DNA of 64,000 bases from Filosporella fistucella (taxonomy: Eukaryota > Ascomycota > Leotiomycetes > Helotiales). The position numbers were made by a program, and so were the translations under genes. The notes under the pieces are model-generated. The model was given only the letters and a program-made list of their open reading frames with translations. It did no database searches and had not been told where the DNA came from. Location of the stretch: the NCBI GenBank assembly GCA_030077755.1, contig JAQJZZ010000001.1:186001-250000 (forward strand), given 5' to 3'. Shown here piece by piece: positions 34,201 to 46,684 of the stretch (position 1 is its first letter; the number at the start of each line of letters is the position of its first letter).

Positions 34201-35165
34201 GTAGACCAGTTCATGCTCGGAGACCGGGTCAAATATCCCTGGGTTTTAACAACCAACTCGCCGGACACGATATCTTTCCACAAGAACAGCGAGAGGTCTT
34301 TACTCCAGATCTGCACGACTACCTCAAGCGTACTTGTTAGTTGCGCGAGTATCTGGGCAAGCAGACAGCGGTGGTGTCTGCTACAGGTTTTGGGGAAGTC
34401 GTCTCGCCAGTCCCTGAAAGACCACAGGTTGCCTATGGTGCTGATAACTCAGGGAGGCATATCAAAATTGAGCAACTTCTGCAGGGAGCAACCCCTCAGT
34501 TTGGGAAGTAGATTTCACCACTAGAGTCGCCTGTCCGTTCAGGACAATTCTCAATACCCAATTTCCTTCACCAAAGTTCATTCATATTGGGCGTTTTCGC
34601 GGCTCTAACAATACGGCAATATTCCCTCAATCTCATTAGCCTCATCACGCGTCTCTCACATGTTTTTGTTTTAGCCAAGATCCGGAAGAAACAGATTCGT
34701 TAGTTGTTGATTGCGATTTTTTCAGGCTCACACTTTCGGGCCTTTTGGATAGCAAGTTGCTAGATGTTCGGATTACAGGCACTGGAAATAGGGTGCCCAC
34801 TCGCTAGGTGATCCGGCCCTCCATCCCGTACAGAGACCCCCTTACGCTCAGTTTTGCTACTGCAAGATATGTGGAGGTAGATGTCAAGCAGTTTCGTGTT
34901 TTACTTCGATTCACTACCATCTTACACATTCTTGTTGCCGATCATTTTTATCAGAAGCCAGAATCTATGGCGTTGTGGAGAGCACTTGCGAAGTGTATGT
35001 GACCATTTTCATTCATGGTCATTGCACCAAGATATATACAAATGCAACGCTTGATTCAAATGCTTTAACAGATTAGAGATGCTGTAATGATCCAATGCAT
35101 GTCTAAACAGAAATAATCTACCTCTTCATTTTCTACTCCCTTCCCAATCCACACCATCAACCCCA
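31223..35165. other. Gene-poor accessory region
   Basis: About 3.9 kb without a supported gene. Possible exon fragments are noted but not called. On plus, 32107-32316 has four cysteines and reads FTWYALSIEEGSEPLLICRK. On minus, 32586-32476 follows a TTTCATTGCAG acceptor and reads DTPFQENFFIDLNFPW. Other frames at 33454-33816 and 34023-34524 have no recognised feature. A poly-T run occurs near 31298. The context of decayed genes nearby suggests that further remnants are likely here. Confidence 0.35.
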
Positions 35166-38100
35166 TCACGATCCTTTAATAATTCCCTCTAATTTTTCCC
35201 TCTCTCCACTCTCCTGCACCATACTCCTAAACGCCCCTCCTTGGAGTTCATACAACTGCCTCGGCGGTCCAAACTCCTTCACTCTACCATCCTCCAATAC
35301 GAGAATCTTATCGAAATCAGCTATCGTGCTCAATCGATGGGCAATGACGAGCAAAGTCGAATCCCCAAACTCTTCACGAATGGACCTCTGGATTAAGGCA
35401 TCCGTGGCCATGTCTACAGCTGAAGTGGCTTCGTCCAGGACCATGATTTTGGGTCGAGAGACGATGGCTCGTGCGAGACAGAGCAGTTGGCGTTGACCTT
35501 GGGAGAGATTGAGACCTCCTTCTGAGATTGGGCTGTGGAGAGACGTGAATGGGTTTTTGTTTGTGTTCAAATTCGCGTTTGTTGGTGTTGTGGTTCCGTT
35601 TGTAGGTACGGGTGTCGAAACTCCTGTTGCGGAAGCAGACGATAAAGCCTCGTTTTCTGACGAGGATATCAGGTGAACACGTGCTAATGCGTCTCGTAGC
35701 TCGGTATCGGAGTGATCATCAAATGCATCGAGATTTGTCCTTACCGTCCCAGAGAATAGCACTGGGTCCTGAGGGATGATCGCCAATCGGGAACGCAATG
35801 CATGAAGCTTGATCTTCGAGATATCCAGACCATCGATATGAATGCTTCCCTCTCGTGCTTCGAGAAAACGGAATAGCGCTAGAGTCAAAGAAGACTTTCC
35901 TGCTCCCGTTCGGCCCACCACTCCAATTCTCTCATTCTTCTCAACACTAAAGGTAAGGCCTTTCAACACTGGCTCCAGGTCAGGCGCGTACCCCACCACC
36001 AAATCATGCACCTCCAATCTTCCCTCAGCAGGCCAAGCAGCAGGCGGATCAGATCCCTCCAATGACTCTGTAGGAAGATTACTATATTCAATAATTCGCT
36101 CCGCGGCATTCATATCCAGCTCTAGATTCGTGTAGTGCCTAATAGTCCATATAACAGTTTGTCCATAGTCCAGCGCGAAACTCAGCGCAAAGCCTGCAAG
36201 CGATGCATCAATACCTCCAATCAGCAATATCATGACTGCCACAAAGGTTGCGAATAATCCGCCAACGGCAGACATACGCCATCCCATCCAGCGATTGAAT
36301 GCCCAGAGGTGCCAGAAGGAAGAAGAGTGATCGTCTATTTTGCGGAACATGCGTGAGATGTAGATGTCGCTCTTGTCGAAGGCGCGGATGGTTCCTACGC
36401 CGGTTAGGGCAGATGAGAATTGCTCAAACACGGGCGATTTGGCGTTGGATTCCAGCCGCTTTACCTCCCGTGCTCCGGGAAGGTAGAGACGTGCGATTTG
36501 GATGCAGATTAGAAGAAGTGATAAGGAGAGGAGAATCACGTAGGGGGAGACGAAAATGCTGGACTTCGGTCAGAGATATTGAGTTTTAAGAGGGAAGGAG
36601 AAACATACCCTGCTATCACCACACCGACCAAGCGGAACAGATTATTCGCTCCAAAGCCAATATCATTCGCCAAACGACCATCAACGACATTGAAATCTGC
36701 AGTGAAGCGATTCAAGATTCTGCCCAGCGGAACAGTATCCATCCATCTCAGCGGTGTTCGCAAGATCGTAAAGCTGAGCTTGTCAAACAGCCGACGGGAT
36801 GCGCGAATAGATCCCGTGTAGATATACCAGTATCTAAATGTACCGATTAGAGCCCAGGCTACGGACAGAGCGATGTAGATGGAAAGGTAGTATTTCAGAG
36901 TCGAATGCTCTTCTGCTGTTGGGAGAATGATGCTGGAGTTGCGGTTGAATGGAGCCAGATCGTGGATTTGGAAGGAGTAGGATAAAGCGTGATGTACGCT
37001 GGTATGTCGTTCATTATCGCCGGTCCAAAGACGTAGCCACCATGATCGGCCTGTTATGTTAGTAAGGCCCAAAATGTGTGTGTATGGAGTAGGAAGAGAG
37101 GGACTCACCAGTAATAATGATTTGCAAAAGAGAAAATGCAAATAATGCCACGATCCAGAAAGGAAATCCTCCAGTGTACTTCATATAATCGAGATATATC
37201 CTCGTCTTTACCCGCCCTTGCTCTCTCTTCTCATCTTCGACAAACTTCTTCGGCGCAGCTTTCTTGGAATCAACTTTTCTCAATGCTTCTTCCGCATCTG
37301 AGCTCTCTTCTGAGTTCACAGCCGTGGGATCTTCGTCTTCTGCATCGGTTTCCTCATGACTTATAATTTGCTGGAGAGTACCATCGTCTTCTAATTCCTG
37401 CGTCAGGCCTGCGTGTTCGACTGTCCCTTCGCCGAGCTCGACGATGTACTTTGTTCGTGAGGCACAGAGAGCGACGTGATGCGTGACTAGGATGCGGGTC
37501 CGTCCTACTCCAAGTTCACCTGTAAGACCCTTCTCGAAGATGAAGCGACCGACGTGAGCATCGACCGCGCTGAAGATATCATCTAGGACCAATATACCAG
37601 CTCTAGAATACAATGCCCTAGCGAAAGTAACGCGCCATCTCTGGCCGCCACTGAGATTTATACCGTTTGCTCCTATCTCTGTGCTTTCTCCATCGGTGAG
37701 CATCTCCAAGTCCTTTTTCAAAGCGCATACTTCAATTACTTTATTATATCGGTATTCATCGAATGGGAGCCCGAAGAGGATGTTTTCTTTTATAGTCGCG
37801 TTTTCGATCCAGGGGATTTGGGCGACGAAGGCGATGGAGGAAGGGAGAATCCAATTGTCTTTGTTGGCGAGATGATCGTGTCTATCGCGGGTGTGTGGCG
37901 GACGAGGAACATTTATTTCACCAGAGAGGACATCACCTTCTCCCAAAATGGCGGCGAGTACGAGACTCTTTCCAGTTCCTACCTTCCCGCTTACGACGCT
38001 GAGTTCTTTTGCTGGGAAGGATAAATTTATATCTCGTAAAACGTAGCGGAGATCATTTGCCTCTTTTTCCTCATCAGATGGCCATGCTATGGATGCATTC

Positions 38101-40134
38101 TCGAAAGATATGTTAGGTGAGTCATTAGTATTCTTGGTGATTTCTGGAGCGTTGAGATATTTCTCAATACGTTCGATGGAAATCCAAGCATCTATCAGAT
38201 CAGTCGTGAGTTCAGGGATAACCCCGAGAGTTACTTCGAGACTGCTGAAGACGCCGATAGAGGTGAATGCTACAGAAGGAGTGAGTTGTCCATATAGCCA
38301 TGCATATACTGCTAGTGAGGTTGCTGCAAGAGCAATAGGAGAGGAGATCCAGCAGCTGTATATGTTAGACATGTGGAGTGAGTTACTGGGTATCTACTTA
38401 CAAAAGCAAAAATGTATCAGAGCTGTATTGTTAGCAATCTCTCCGATGTCGGCTCGGATTGACTTACACATATACATTCCACTGTTCTTCCAGCTCCTTG
38501 TTTCGAACTTTTCCGATTTTGTCATACCAATTGCTCTCCAAGGCAGAAAATTTGATTTGTCGAATCCCTGAAAAATTAGAAGCGCACATCAAAAATATTT
38601 CAGAAGTTTGCTTACCCTGCAGAGCCTCCGTAATGACACCCATTTTCGTATCTCGGACTTTCATCAGTCTATCTTGAGCTGCGGAGTACCTCTTGCTGAA
38701 AAATATATTGAGTGGGATTGTCAACGACATAGCTAGGAACCCACAAAGCAATGCTTTCCAGCCAATGATACTCAGTAAGAATGTGAATGACACGATCAAC
38801 TTAAAAAGGCTGCCTGGGAAGTAGTTGTTAAATGAGCAGAAGTCCGAAACTCGCTTTGTATCCACTCCGATCAAGTTGACCGTGGATTGCTTCCCTTTCG
38901 GGTCACTGTCTTCATCAGCGAGCTCTGGTTTGTCACCTGAGATCGCCTCCCCAGAAGCTTCAGTCATATCGGGTCCTTCCGTCGATTTCTTCGCTTTTGA
39001 GGCGCCTTTCACATCTTTTCGTCTCATCGCTTTCTGGAAAATTAGAGCAGAGATCTGTGACCGAATTGGAATAGCAACTTCAGCCCACGAAATCCAGAAA
39101 AGCCAGGACTCAATCCATGCAGCTCCAATGGTGGTAATTGTAAGCGTCACAACCCAAACCCAAGCCTCGGCACTCACAGAATCGCCTGGGAGACGTTTCT
39201 CCAAGATCTTGAGAATATGGTACGTGACAAATTGCGGGGCAAAATTTCCGAAAGCTTGGATCAGAGTGAGAATCCACTGGATTATAAATGGCCATTTATG
39301 TTCAAGGAAAATTTCGATCCATAGTTTTCCGGTATGTTTGTTCTTTGCCCATTCTTGACTGAGATCTTTTGAACGGGTAAAGTGATCCATTTTTGACAAA
39401 TCATCTAATTCCAATCGGCTCTTCGTCCTGGATAGCTTGAGTAAACGCTCGGACCAAGCAAAGGTATATCGACTTAAAGCTGATTCGGTGTACATTCCAA
39501 CGACAGGTTTTCCATCTATGAAGACTTCTGGTCGTCTTGGTATGCAAACACTAGCAGCTGCGATTGATAGAGCAAGAGCGACCTGTGAGATCCGCAATGC
39601 AACTTGTTCAGACCCTGCGGTCTCGGTGCGCGCAATAAGTCCATCTTGGAACAGTTGGACGGCAAGGAGGAAAATGGATGAGAGTGCGACGTAAATTCCG
39701 AATGAATAACTTTCTACTGGATTTCTCGTGATGATGACTCCAATTATTTGAACCGTAATCAGAACCTGCACAAATGCACAAACCGGTCAGCAATAATATT
39801 GAATTTCATCACGTGAACTTACCCATTGAGAGACAATCAACCAGTTTTCCAAGAACATTCCATCGGCTGTTAACGTTCCAAGGACAGCCAAGGCAATTGC
39901 AGTCCCAAGTCCAGCTATTGAGAATATCCCGAGTAAGGATTTTGGAATCTTGGCAGAATATTCAGCCATAGACTTTTCAGTCGCCACTCCATCCTCATCT
40001 TCGTAGATATCGGATAAAGGTTTGGGCTCTCGTAGGTGGGATGCAATACCCCAAATTGAAGGGATGGTGGAAAGCAAGACCAATACCAATCCTAAAACCC
40101 CCGAAGCAAGTGATCTCGAATCGTTCTCGAGCAT
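35166..40134 (-). CDS. ABCC/MRP-type full ABC transporter
   Basis: There are seven exons: 40134-39823, 39765-38616, 38567-38468, 38422-38402 (21 nt), 38355-37109, 37050-36609 and 36558-35166 (1554 aa). It is a full exporter, with an N-terminal extra membrane domain followed by TMD1-NBD1-TMD2-NBD2, at the vacuolar or plasma membrane, probably exporting conjugates or drugs. NBD1 has Walker A GKVGTGKS (about 651-658), signature LSGGQ (about 762-766) and Walker B LVLDD with Asp where the catalytic Glu is expected. NBD2 has GRTGAGKS (about 1306), an altered signature LSQGQ (about 1442) and a standard LDEATSAVD. This one-degenerate-site layout is usual for ABCC. NBD2 also carries a Thr/Asn-rich insert before the signature. 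The 21-nt exon restores VSDTFLLL. Upstream is a long 2.7-kb divergent promoter shared with Cac2. Confidence 0.94.
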
Positions 40135-42821
40135 CTTGAGTTTTCTTATGATTTTTGGTAGTGATGCAGCATCTCTGGATGGCTTCAGCCCTTTAGAAGA
40201 AAGGAAATGGCAGAAATTTATTTTTGCCCGAACGCCTGGTCAATGTACGATAACCAACAACAACCCAGTCAGACGGAAGAATTTTCCATTTGATTTCAGT
40301 CGTGCAAGTATAACTCAACCTTTTGTATGACTGTTAATCCAGGAGGGAAAGCAAAAATCTGATTGCTTGGACGATTGAGTCACCGGTGAGAAAATGCCCG
40401 ATGCAAGATGCGCAAGATTGGATGAAGGCGAATTCAGTGGGAGATGGGGCTGGGCGGGATACTAAGTTAGGGAAGGTAGAGGTTGCACGGCAGCTTGAGC
40501 GGTGGTGGAAGAGCGAATTTTTGGTGTAGATGGCGAGTCGATTATATGGGTCAGAGTGCAATTTGACTGTCTGTATGGCTGACAGCCGAGTGAAGAGGAC
40601 CGTTGAGGATCCAAAGAGGGGGGTGAAGTGAGGCGGACTAAGCGAATGCAGAAGGTGAGAGACAAGAGACTTGGGGATTCATTGAGTGTGGAATGCAATG
40701 CTATGCGACCGGAAGAAAGGTGACGGGTGAGGTAAGTGAATTGAGCTCTGAAGAGTGGGAGATGCAGCTTGATTGCTCAATTGCACACCGAAGAGAAATC
40801 CGGGGATGCACTTGATGCATTTATATGCAGGCAGCAAAGGTTGCATACAGAGACAGGAAAACGGGACGAATAGAGTCTGGCTGTGTTGTGAATACGTGCG
40901 AGACCTGGGCAATCAATTCTGATATTGAAAGATCAAGGGAACTCGATAAGATGTTTCAAAGGGCATAATAACCGGCAAAATAGTATGTCGCTTACCTCGC
41001 TTGCAATGACATCAAGGAGAGTTTGACTCACAGAACAATCCGTTTCCAAGCCCGCTTTCTCCTTGTTGATAACGTAGTAATTGTACTATCGTCTCTTTCC
41101 ACTTGGTGGCAAGTCAAGCGGTGTAGAATTAGGGCACGAGTCAATGTTGGCTTCCCGCATCCACACTTTATATTTATCAGCACTGCAGCAGAGTGTGCTT
41201 ACATATCTTAATCAAGCATGAAGGACCGGAGGATGGTGCATATGGGTTGGAGGTTGGTTTTGATAACTGATGCGAATTCTGCAGGTGAGAGGCAAAGGCG
41301 GCGGTTAAGAAAGGAGAAGAGGGAGGGCGTAGGGTCGAAAATGGCAGCTGATGTTTTAAACCACTACCTATAACAAGTGTTACCTTTCTTAGAATTTTAT
41401 CTGTAGCGCACTGTAAAAAATGTTTGGAGCGTTTCAGTCTTCACGAAGAAGGCACTAATTGACAGCACCCATATTCTCCAATATTTGATTCTCTCTCCCC
41501 ACACTTCGCAGTTCAGTCTACTACACTTTCAGTAAATCAAAGCCAGGATATCAGACCATCAGAACATGCAAAGAGTCACCGGTATCGCAGTACCTAGGAT
41601 ATTGAAACCCAGCACATGTCTCATTTGACGTGAAAGCTGCATGTGTTTCAAATTAGAGGTTGATGAGGGGGGAATCCGCCATAAGCAGGCGTATATCACG
41701 GGTTACTCTAAAGCTGTCTCAGCCCGCATAGGACTCGCCGAATAGCTGCACATCAGCTGAGGTCCGGAAGGGGTTATGTTCCTTACACTTGAAGTAAATG
41801 TGGAATTTTACCATCTTGTTTGAGCCCTAATCGCATTGCTCTTCTTCTAAACAAGTCGAAGTTAAATAAGCGATGGTGACATCCTTTCATAGACCAGCTG
41901 CGCCTCATGAAATGAAGAGAAGTTTGTAGTCTGATGATAGTCTACATTGAAACTTGCTTGTATCATGAATCCAGTATCATTTTCATCTTCAGCCAAGTCA
42001 AGGAATGGATGGTCGTGAATCTTCTTGGCTTAACAGGGCTCCAGGCTCGACACAAACACGAATGCACGTGACGACTATAAAAATGAGACAACACCCTGGA
42101 TTGACCACACTAGCCCTCAAGAATTTGTTCAGGAATCTAATCGCTGTTTTGTTCAGCAACTGTTAGTTCGAAATCTCGTTTTCACATTCATGCCCGCACA
42201 ATTTCCAGCTTTCCTACCGCCGATTTCAAGCTTACTCATGGTTATGCGGGCAATTCATGTATTAAGCAACGGGCACCAGCGGGTATCGAGCTTGAAGTCA
42301 AAACAGCAAATCCCCATGGGAAATCGAATCCATTTGTCCTCGTCCGGCTTAAAAGACATATGTAACAATAGAACTGAATTGACTTAAATTCCCCTCACTG
42401 CTAATCTCTTGACTCCTTCGCCGCCTTGCTCCAAGTGTTTTAGGAACGCGAAGCGGGCTTTCATTGGCCTACGCGACGAAGCCGAGATGCCTGCAGACCA
42501 CACCTCCACCATCAGCACACGGGAGCAGGATTACCTCAATTCGAAAACGACAACGAACCCAGCCTCCTTTCACTTCATTCCAACTCACACAATCAATTAA
42601 CCAAGCACTATCCACCACAAATCTACGATTGTCGACCATCAAGCTTCATATCAAACGGCCTGCCTTTACCCCTACCGCCCTCATCTACGAGCTTCTCGTT
42701 ACATCTGCAAACCATCACAAAGCTCTTTGATAGCGATTACGGGGTTGCATATTGTCTCACGAGATATCACCCTTCGCTGCCGCCGAATCCAACGTCGACG
42801 GCAGCTCCAAGAGTGCCCATC
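40135..42821. other. Divergent promoter region of the ABC transporter and Cac2
   Basis: About 2.7 kb with no supported gene. Short frames occur throughout. A CACGTG E-box (42065-42070) is followed by TATAAAAA (42076-42083), then a pyrimidine-rich stretch, which could mark a plus-strand transcription start about 740 bp before the Cac2 ATG. The leader there would contain small upstream frames (for example 42190-42387). Confidence 0.4.
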
Positions 42822-45047
42822 ATGAAAGCCTCACCTATAATCGTCAACTGGCATGCGGAGAACGCTCCCATCTACTCCGCAGATTTCCAGCCTCATGGAA
42901 AGGGTCGATTGGCCACAGGAGGAGGAGATAACAATGTCCGGGTATGTTGAAGGTCTGTAAAGGATTCAAAGCCACCGCTAACCCCTTAGTTATGGAGAAT
43001 AGACTCAGATGGAGAGGACCGTAAGGTCGAATACCTGTGTACGATGGTCAGGCATACACAAGCTGTCAATGTTGTACGATGGGCACCTAGAGGTAAAGGA
43101 TATCAACATTAATACGATTAAGCTTCCGCTAACAGCAATAGGTGATGTATTGGCATCTGCCGGGGATGATGGAAATGTAATTACCTGGGTCCTGGACACC
43201 AAGAGCGCCAAGCCAACATTTGGAGAGGATGGAATTGAGGACAAAGAAGCGTGGAGAACGAAACATATGTGTCGATCATCTGGTGCAGAAATTTACGATC
43301 TTGCCTGGTCTCCCGATGGAGTATATTTTATTACAGGTAGTATGGACAATGTAGCTCGTATTTACAATGCTACAACCGGTATGTTTCCAGATATATGACC
43401 TACCAATCAAAGCTAATATTTTAGGCCAATTGATCCGCCAAATTGCAGAGCATCAGCATTACGTCCAAGGCGTTGCTTGGGATCCTCTCAATGAGTACAT
43501 CGCAACTCAATCCTCCGACCGATCCGTACACATCTATACCCTGAAGACGAAAGATGGACAATATACCTTGGACAATCGAGACGAGGAGCCTAGAAAGATC
43601 GGCTCGAACCTGAAGATGGATCTGCCAGGCCGCCGAATTTCTTCGAATAGCCCCGCACCTCCAGATATGGGATTCAGATCTCAATTATCAGAGCTGACAG
43701 CTGGTTCCCCAGCTCCGTCATGCCCTGGCACTCCAACGTCTCTCGCCCTGCCTATGAATCCTCCAAGTACAATCAGCCATAGCCGAAGGTCCTCATTTGG
43801 GGCCGCTTCTCCTGCCATGTCGATGCGAAGATCAGCTTCTCCAGCTCCATCTATGCCGTTGCCAGCAGTAATGCCAATGGAAGCATCACCACGGGTAGGG
43901 CTTGGAGTGAAGAATGCCAATATCTACGCAAATGATACATTGAAATCGTTCTTCCGACGATTGACATTCACCCCTGATGGAAGTTTGCTCTTCACCCCAG
44001 CTGGTCAATATCAAACTCAGTTGAAGGACGAATCTGCAAAAGCATTGTACGAAGTCATCAATACTGTCTATATCTACACACGAGGGGGAATCAATAAGCC
44101 TCCTATTGCACATCTACCTGGTCACAAGAAACCCTCTGTGGTGGTGAAGTGCTCCCCCATTTATTATACGACGAGAAAATCACCTCCACCCACCAAACAT
44201 ATCACAATCGATACTTCAGAAAAGGATACACTACTGGACCTGCCCGAACCAGCTGCTCCAAGTATGGAACCGCCCAAGATTCCACAAGAGAGCGCTCCAA
44301 CCTCTGCACCTTTGGAAGTCGAGACACAAGGGCCAACAATGGCATTCTCCCTTCCTTACCGAATGGTGTATGCTGTTGCTACAGAGGACTCTGTGTTGAT
44401 GTACGATACTCAACAACAGACTCCACTCTGTATCGTCAGCAATTTGCATTGTGCCACCTTCACAGATCTCACTTGGTAGGTCGATCGGCTCGTATCATTA
44501 TCTCCATGCTAACATTTGTAGGTCCAACGATGGTTCTACATTGTTGATGACATCCTCTGATGGTTTCTGTTCTACTTTGACGTTTGCCCCTGGAGAACTT
44601 GGCCAACAATACACTGGTGAAATCCCTAACGCAAAGCAACCTATGATTGGCACTTCTTCGTCATCTCAAAATACTCCAATGGCAACTCCTACTGCCATTG
44701 CCCCTCCTTCTCCATTCCACCACCGAACATCTTCTTCCGGTATCGCTGCGCCATCTCCACCCCCTCGTCCATCTTCTCCTACTAGATCCAATTCCACCAG
44801 CTCGATAGCCACTCAAATTTCAGCTATCAACAATCCTCCTTTGGTGACCGGTAATGTCCCGGGTATTGCAGCCACGAACAGCTTCATATCAGGCATGCCT
44901 ATGACTACACCTCCTCAAACACCGCGCAGTCATGCTGGTAGTGTCAGTGGTATCAAGCGAGAGTTGAGTGAGAGTGAGAACGAAGGCGGCGAAAAGAAGA
45001 AGAGAAGAATTGCTCCTACATTAGTCGGCGAGCCAGAAATTGCTTGA
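42822..45047 (+). CDS. CAC2: Chromatin assembly factor 1 subunit B (p60/Cac2)
   Basis: The exons are 42822-42941, 42990-43092, 43142-43378, 43425-44475 and 44522-45047 (678 aa); the introns are 46-49 bp. It is the WD40 subunit of the CAF-1 histone H3-H4 chaperone that deposits nucleosomes behind replication forks; nuclear. The start is diagnostic: MKASPIIVNWHAENAPIYSADF and GRLATGGGDNNVRLWRI. WD repeats continue with HTQAVNVVRWAP, LASAGDDGNVITWVLD, IYDLAWSPDGVYFITGSMDNVARIYN, HYVQGVAWDPLNEYIATQSSDRSVHIY and, after a long Ser/Pro/Met-rich loop, a C-terminal repeat around FTDLTWSNDGSTLLMTSSDGFCS. The tail is disordered, Ser/Pro-rich, and ends with a KKKRRIAP basic patch. All junctions keep frame. 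Confidence 0.95.
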
Positions 45048-45659
45048 CCTACTCACACACATGTTTCCTTTGTATTGGTGTTAACGATGGATGGAAAATT
45101 GATTAGGTGGCATTTAGCGTTTGGCGTTTGGCTAATTCGGATTTGGAATCGGGGACTGTATTATGGATTTTCCACCTTGTCCTGGAACTTGAGGTTCTGG
45201 ATAGTCGGTAGGGTTACTTTAGCTTATTGCACACACTAGGAGAGAAATGGGAGATAGGGATATGGGAACGGATCTGTACTTTATTCTTGGTAGAGGAATA
45301 TATGGTGCTGTTATATAAGTGACTTTTTTCGGTGACTTGTAGCTTTTGAATTTAATATCGGAATCTATATCGTTCACGCTGGAACGCGAAACTCAAGCGA
45401 GTGAACTACACACTGTCTAATTCCCTCAACTGACTCAATCGGGTAGTAGCAATCTGGAAATTGTTTATGTAAATAGTCCCTGCACCTCTCCAAGAGTCGA
45501 TCAAACGACCTAATCTAGTTTGTAAACAGATGTGTCGGTGGAGCTCGTAGAGTCAGAGATTGAAGTATCTCTCTAGAGGTGGAGATGCTAGCGCTTCAGG
45601 AACTTTGAAATACATAACCGGGGTAAATCTATTCATATTGAAACGCGGCGACAGTTAGG
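45048..45659. other. 3' flank of Cac2
   Basis: No gene is seen. It is terminator-side sequence of Cac2 followed by non-coding sequence leading to a probable solo LTR. Confidence 0.45.
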
Positions 45660-45982
45660 AATGTTGACAGAGGAATACTTGACAGTCGAGGTATTCGACG
45701 GTTGCAGTACTCGACAATTGAAAGAATTGACAACAGTAGCTCGAGAGAGAGAAAAGGAGGAAGTCTCTCCCTCCTAAACCCTTCGTGCCTTTGCTAAATA
45801 GAGTATTTTTGTTTAGTGTCTAGCCATGACGCGGTTACAGTAGCAAAGGCTTATATACAATCACAGGACATAACCACCGGACCCGGCTGCCGGACATTGG
45901 CCTCCCCAGTGGTCTCGTAGTTTCATCCTCGTTCTGGTGGTTTCGGAGATAACGTCGGAGCCGGTGGGGGTATTTATAACAT
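45660..45982. mobile_element. Probable solo LTR of a retrotransposon
   Basis: A block of about 320 bp starts TGTTGACAG (45662) and ends TATAACA (45981), with inverted termini TGTT/AACA typical of LTRs. TTAGG occurs directly on both sides (45655-45659 and 45983-45987) and could be a 5-bp target duplication if the element is taken as AATGTT...AACAT. Inside are short echoes (GACAGTCGAGGTATTCGAC; CCGGACCCGGCTGCCGGAC) and a GTCTCTCCCTCC...TAGAGTATTTTTG region, an arrangement I associate with fungal LTRs. No internal coding region or second LTR is present, so it would be a solo LTR left by recombination. Strand and superfamily are undetermined. Confidence 0.5.
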
Positions 45983-45983
45983 T

Positions 45984-46684
45984 TAGGTAAGTGAGGAGTG
46001 GGGTAGGAAGGGTGAATTGGGAAAGTGAGATGAAGAAGATGGGATAAAGGGTATGTTAAATTTGGAAAGTGAAATAAAGAGTGGAAGGTAAATTTGGTCT
46101 TGGATTTGAAAGAAATTTGCTTTCGGTGTTGGGTAATAGATGTCTATCCTTTTGATCTTTCCAGGATTTCAGACTCCAAAGACGTATTGTACAATAACTT
46201 ATTTTCGAAGTTTGGACAAAGTTAAGGACTTTCAAGCTAAGTATAATTGCTTATATAAAGGTAGAGCTTATATATAAAATAAATTCCAAAATCCGAAAGT
46301 ACTTTAAGAATAGTAAAATATCTAGAAAATCTATACTAGATTCTATTTAATATATTGCCTTAGCTATAGTTTAAAGCTATTAGCCTTAATTGAAATTCCG
46401 CTTTAAGGTAAGAAATTATGTTATATATTTATTGTCCTTAACTCGACTAGAGGAGAATATTGTTTAGGAAGTATTATACTAAGTAAGAGAACCTCTTATT
46501 TATACCCTTGGTTATCTACTTGTACAATTACTATTGTTTACTCAAAGAAGATAGAAACGGACAATCATAGCAGTTTGATTCTACGACTAGCTAATCAAGA
46601 GTGTTAGAATAGTCAGATTCTTGTAAACATTGCTGTAGATCTGAGTTCTCTTGAATGTTCACCTATACTTCCTTGCAATCCAGA
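45984..46684. other. Purine-rich then A+T-rich decayed tract
   Basis: After the probable LTR there is a purine-skewed stretch (about 45984-46110). From about 46190 to 46600 the sequence is visibly A+T-rich and TpA-rich (repeated TATATA, TTAAAGCTATTAG, CTATACTAG), as left by repeat-induced point mutation of a former repeat. No coding capacity is seen. Confidence 0.5.

Noticed and set aside
36299..36589. Arg/Cys-rich plus-strand frame opposite the ABC transporter
   Set aside because: Antisense shadow of a conserved transmembrane exon.
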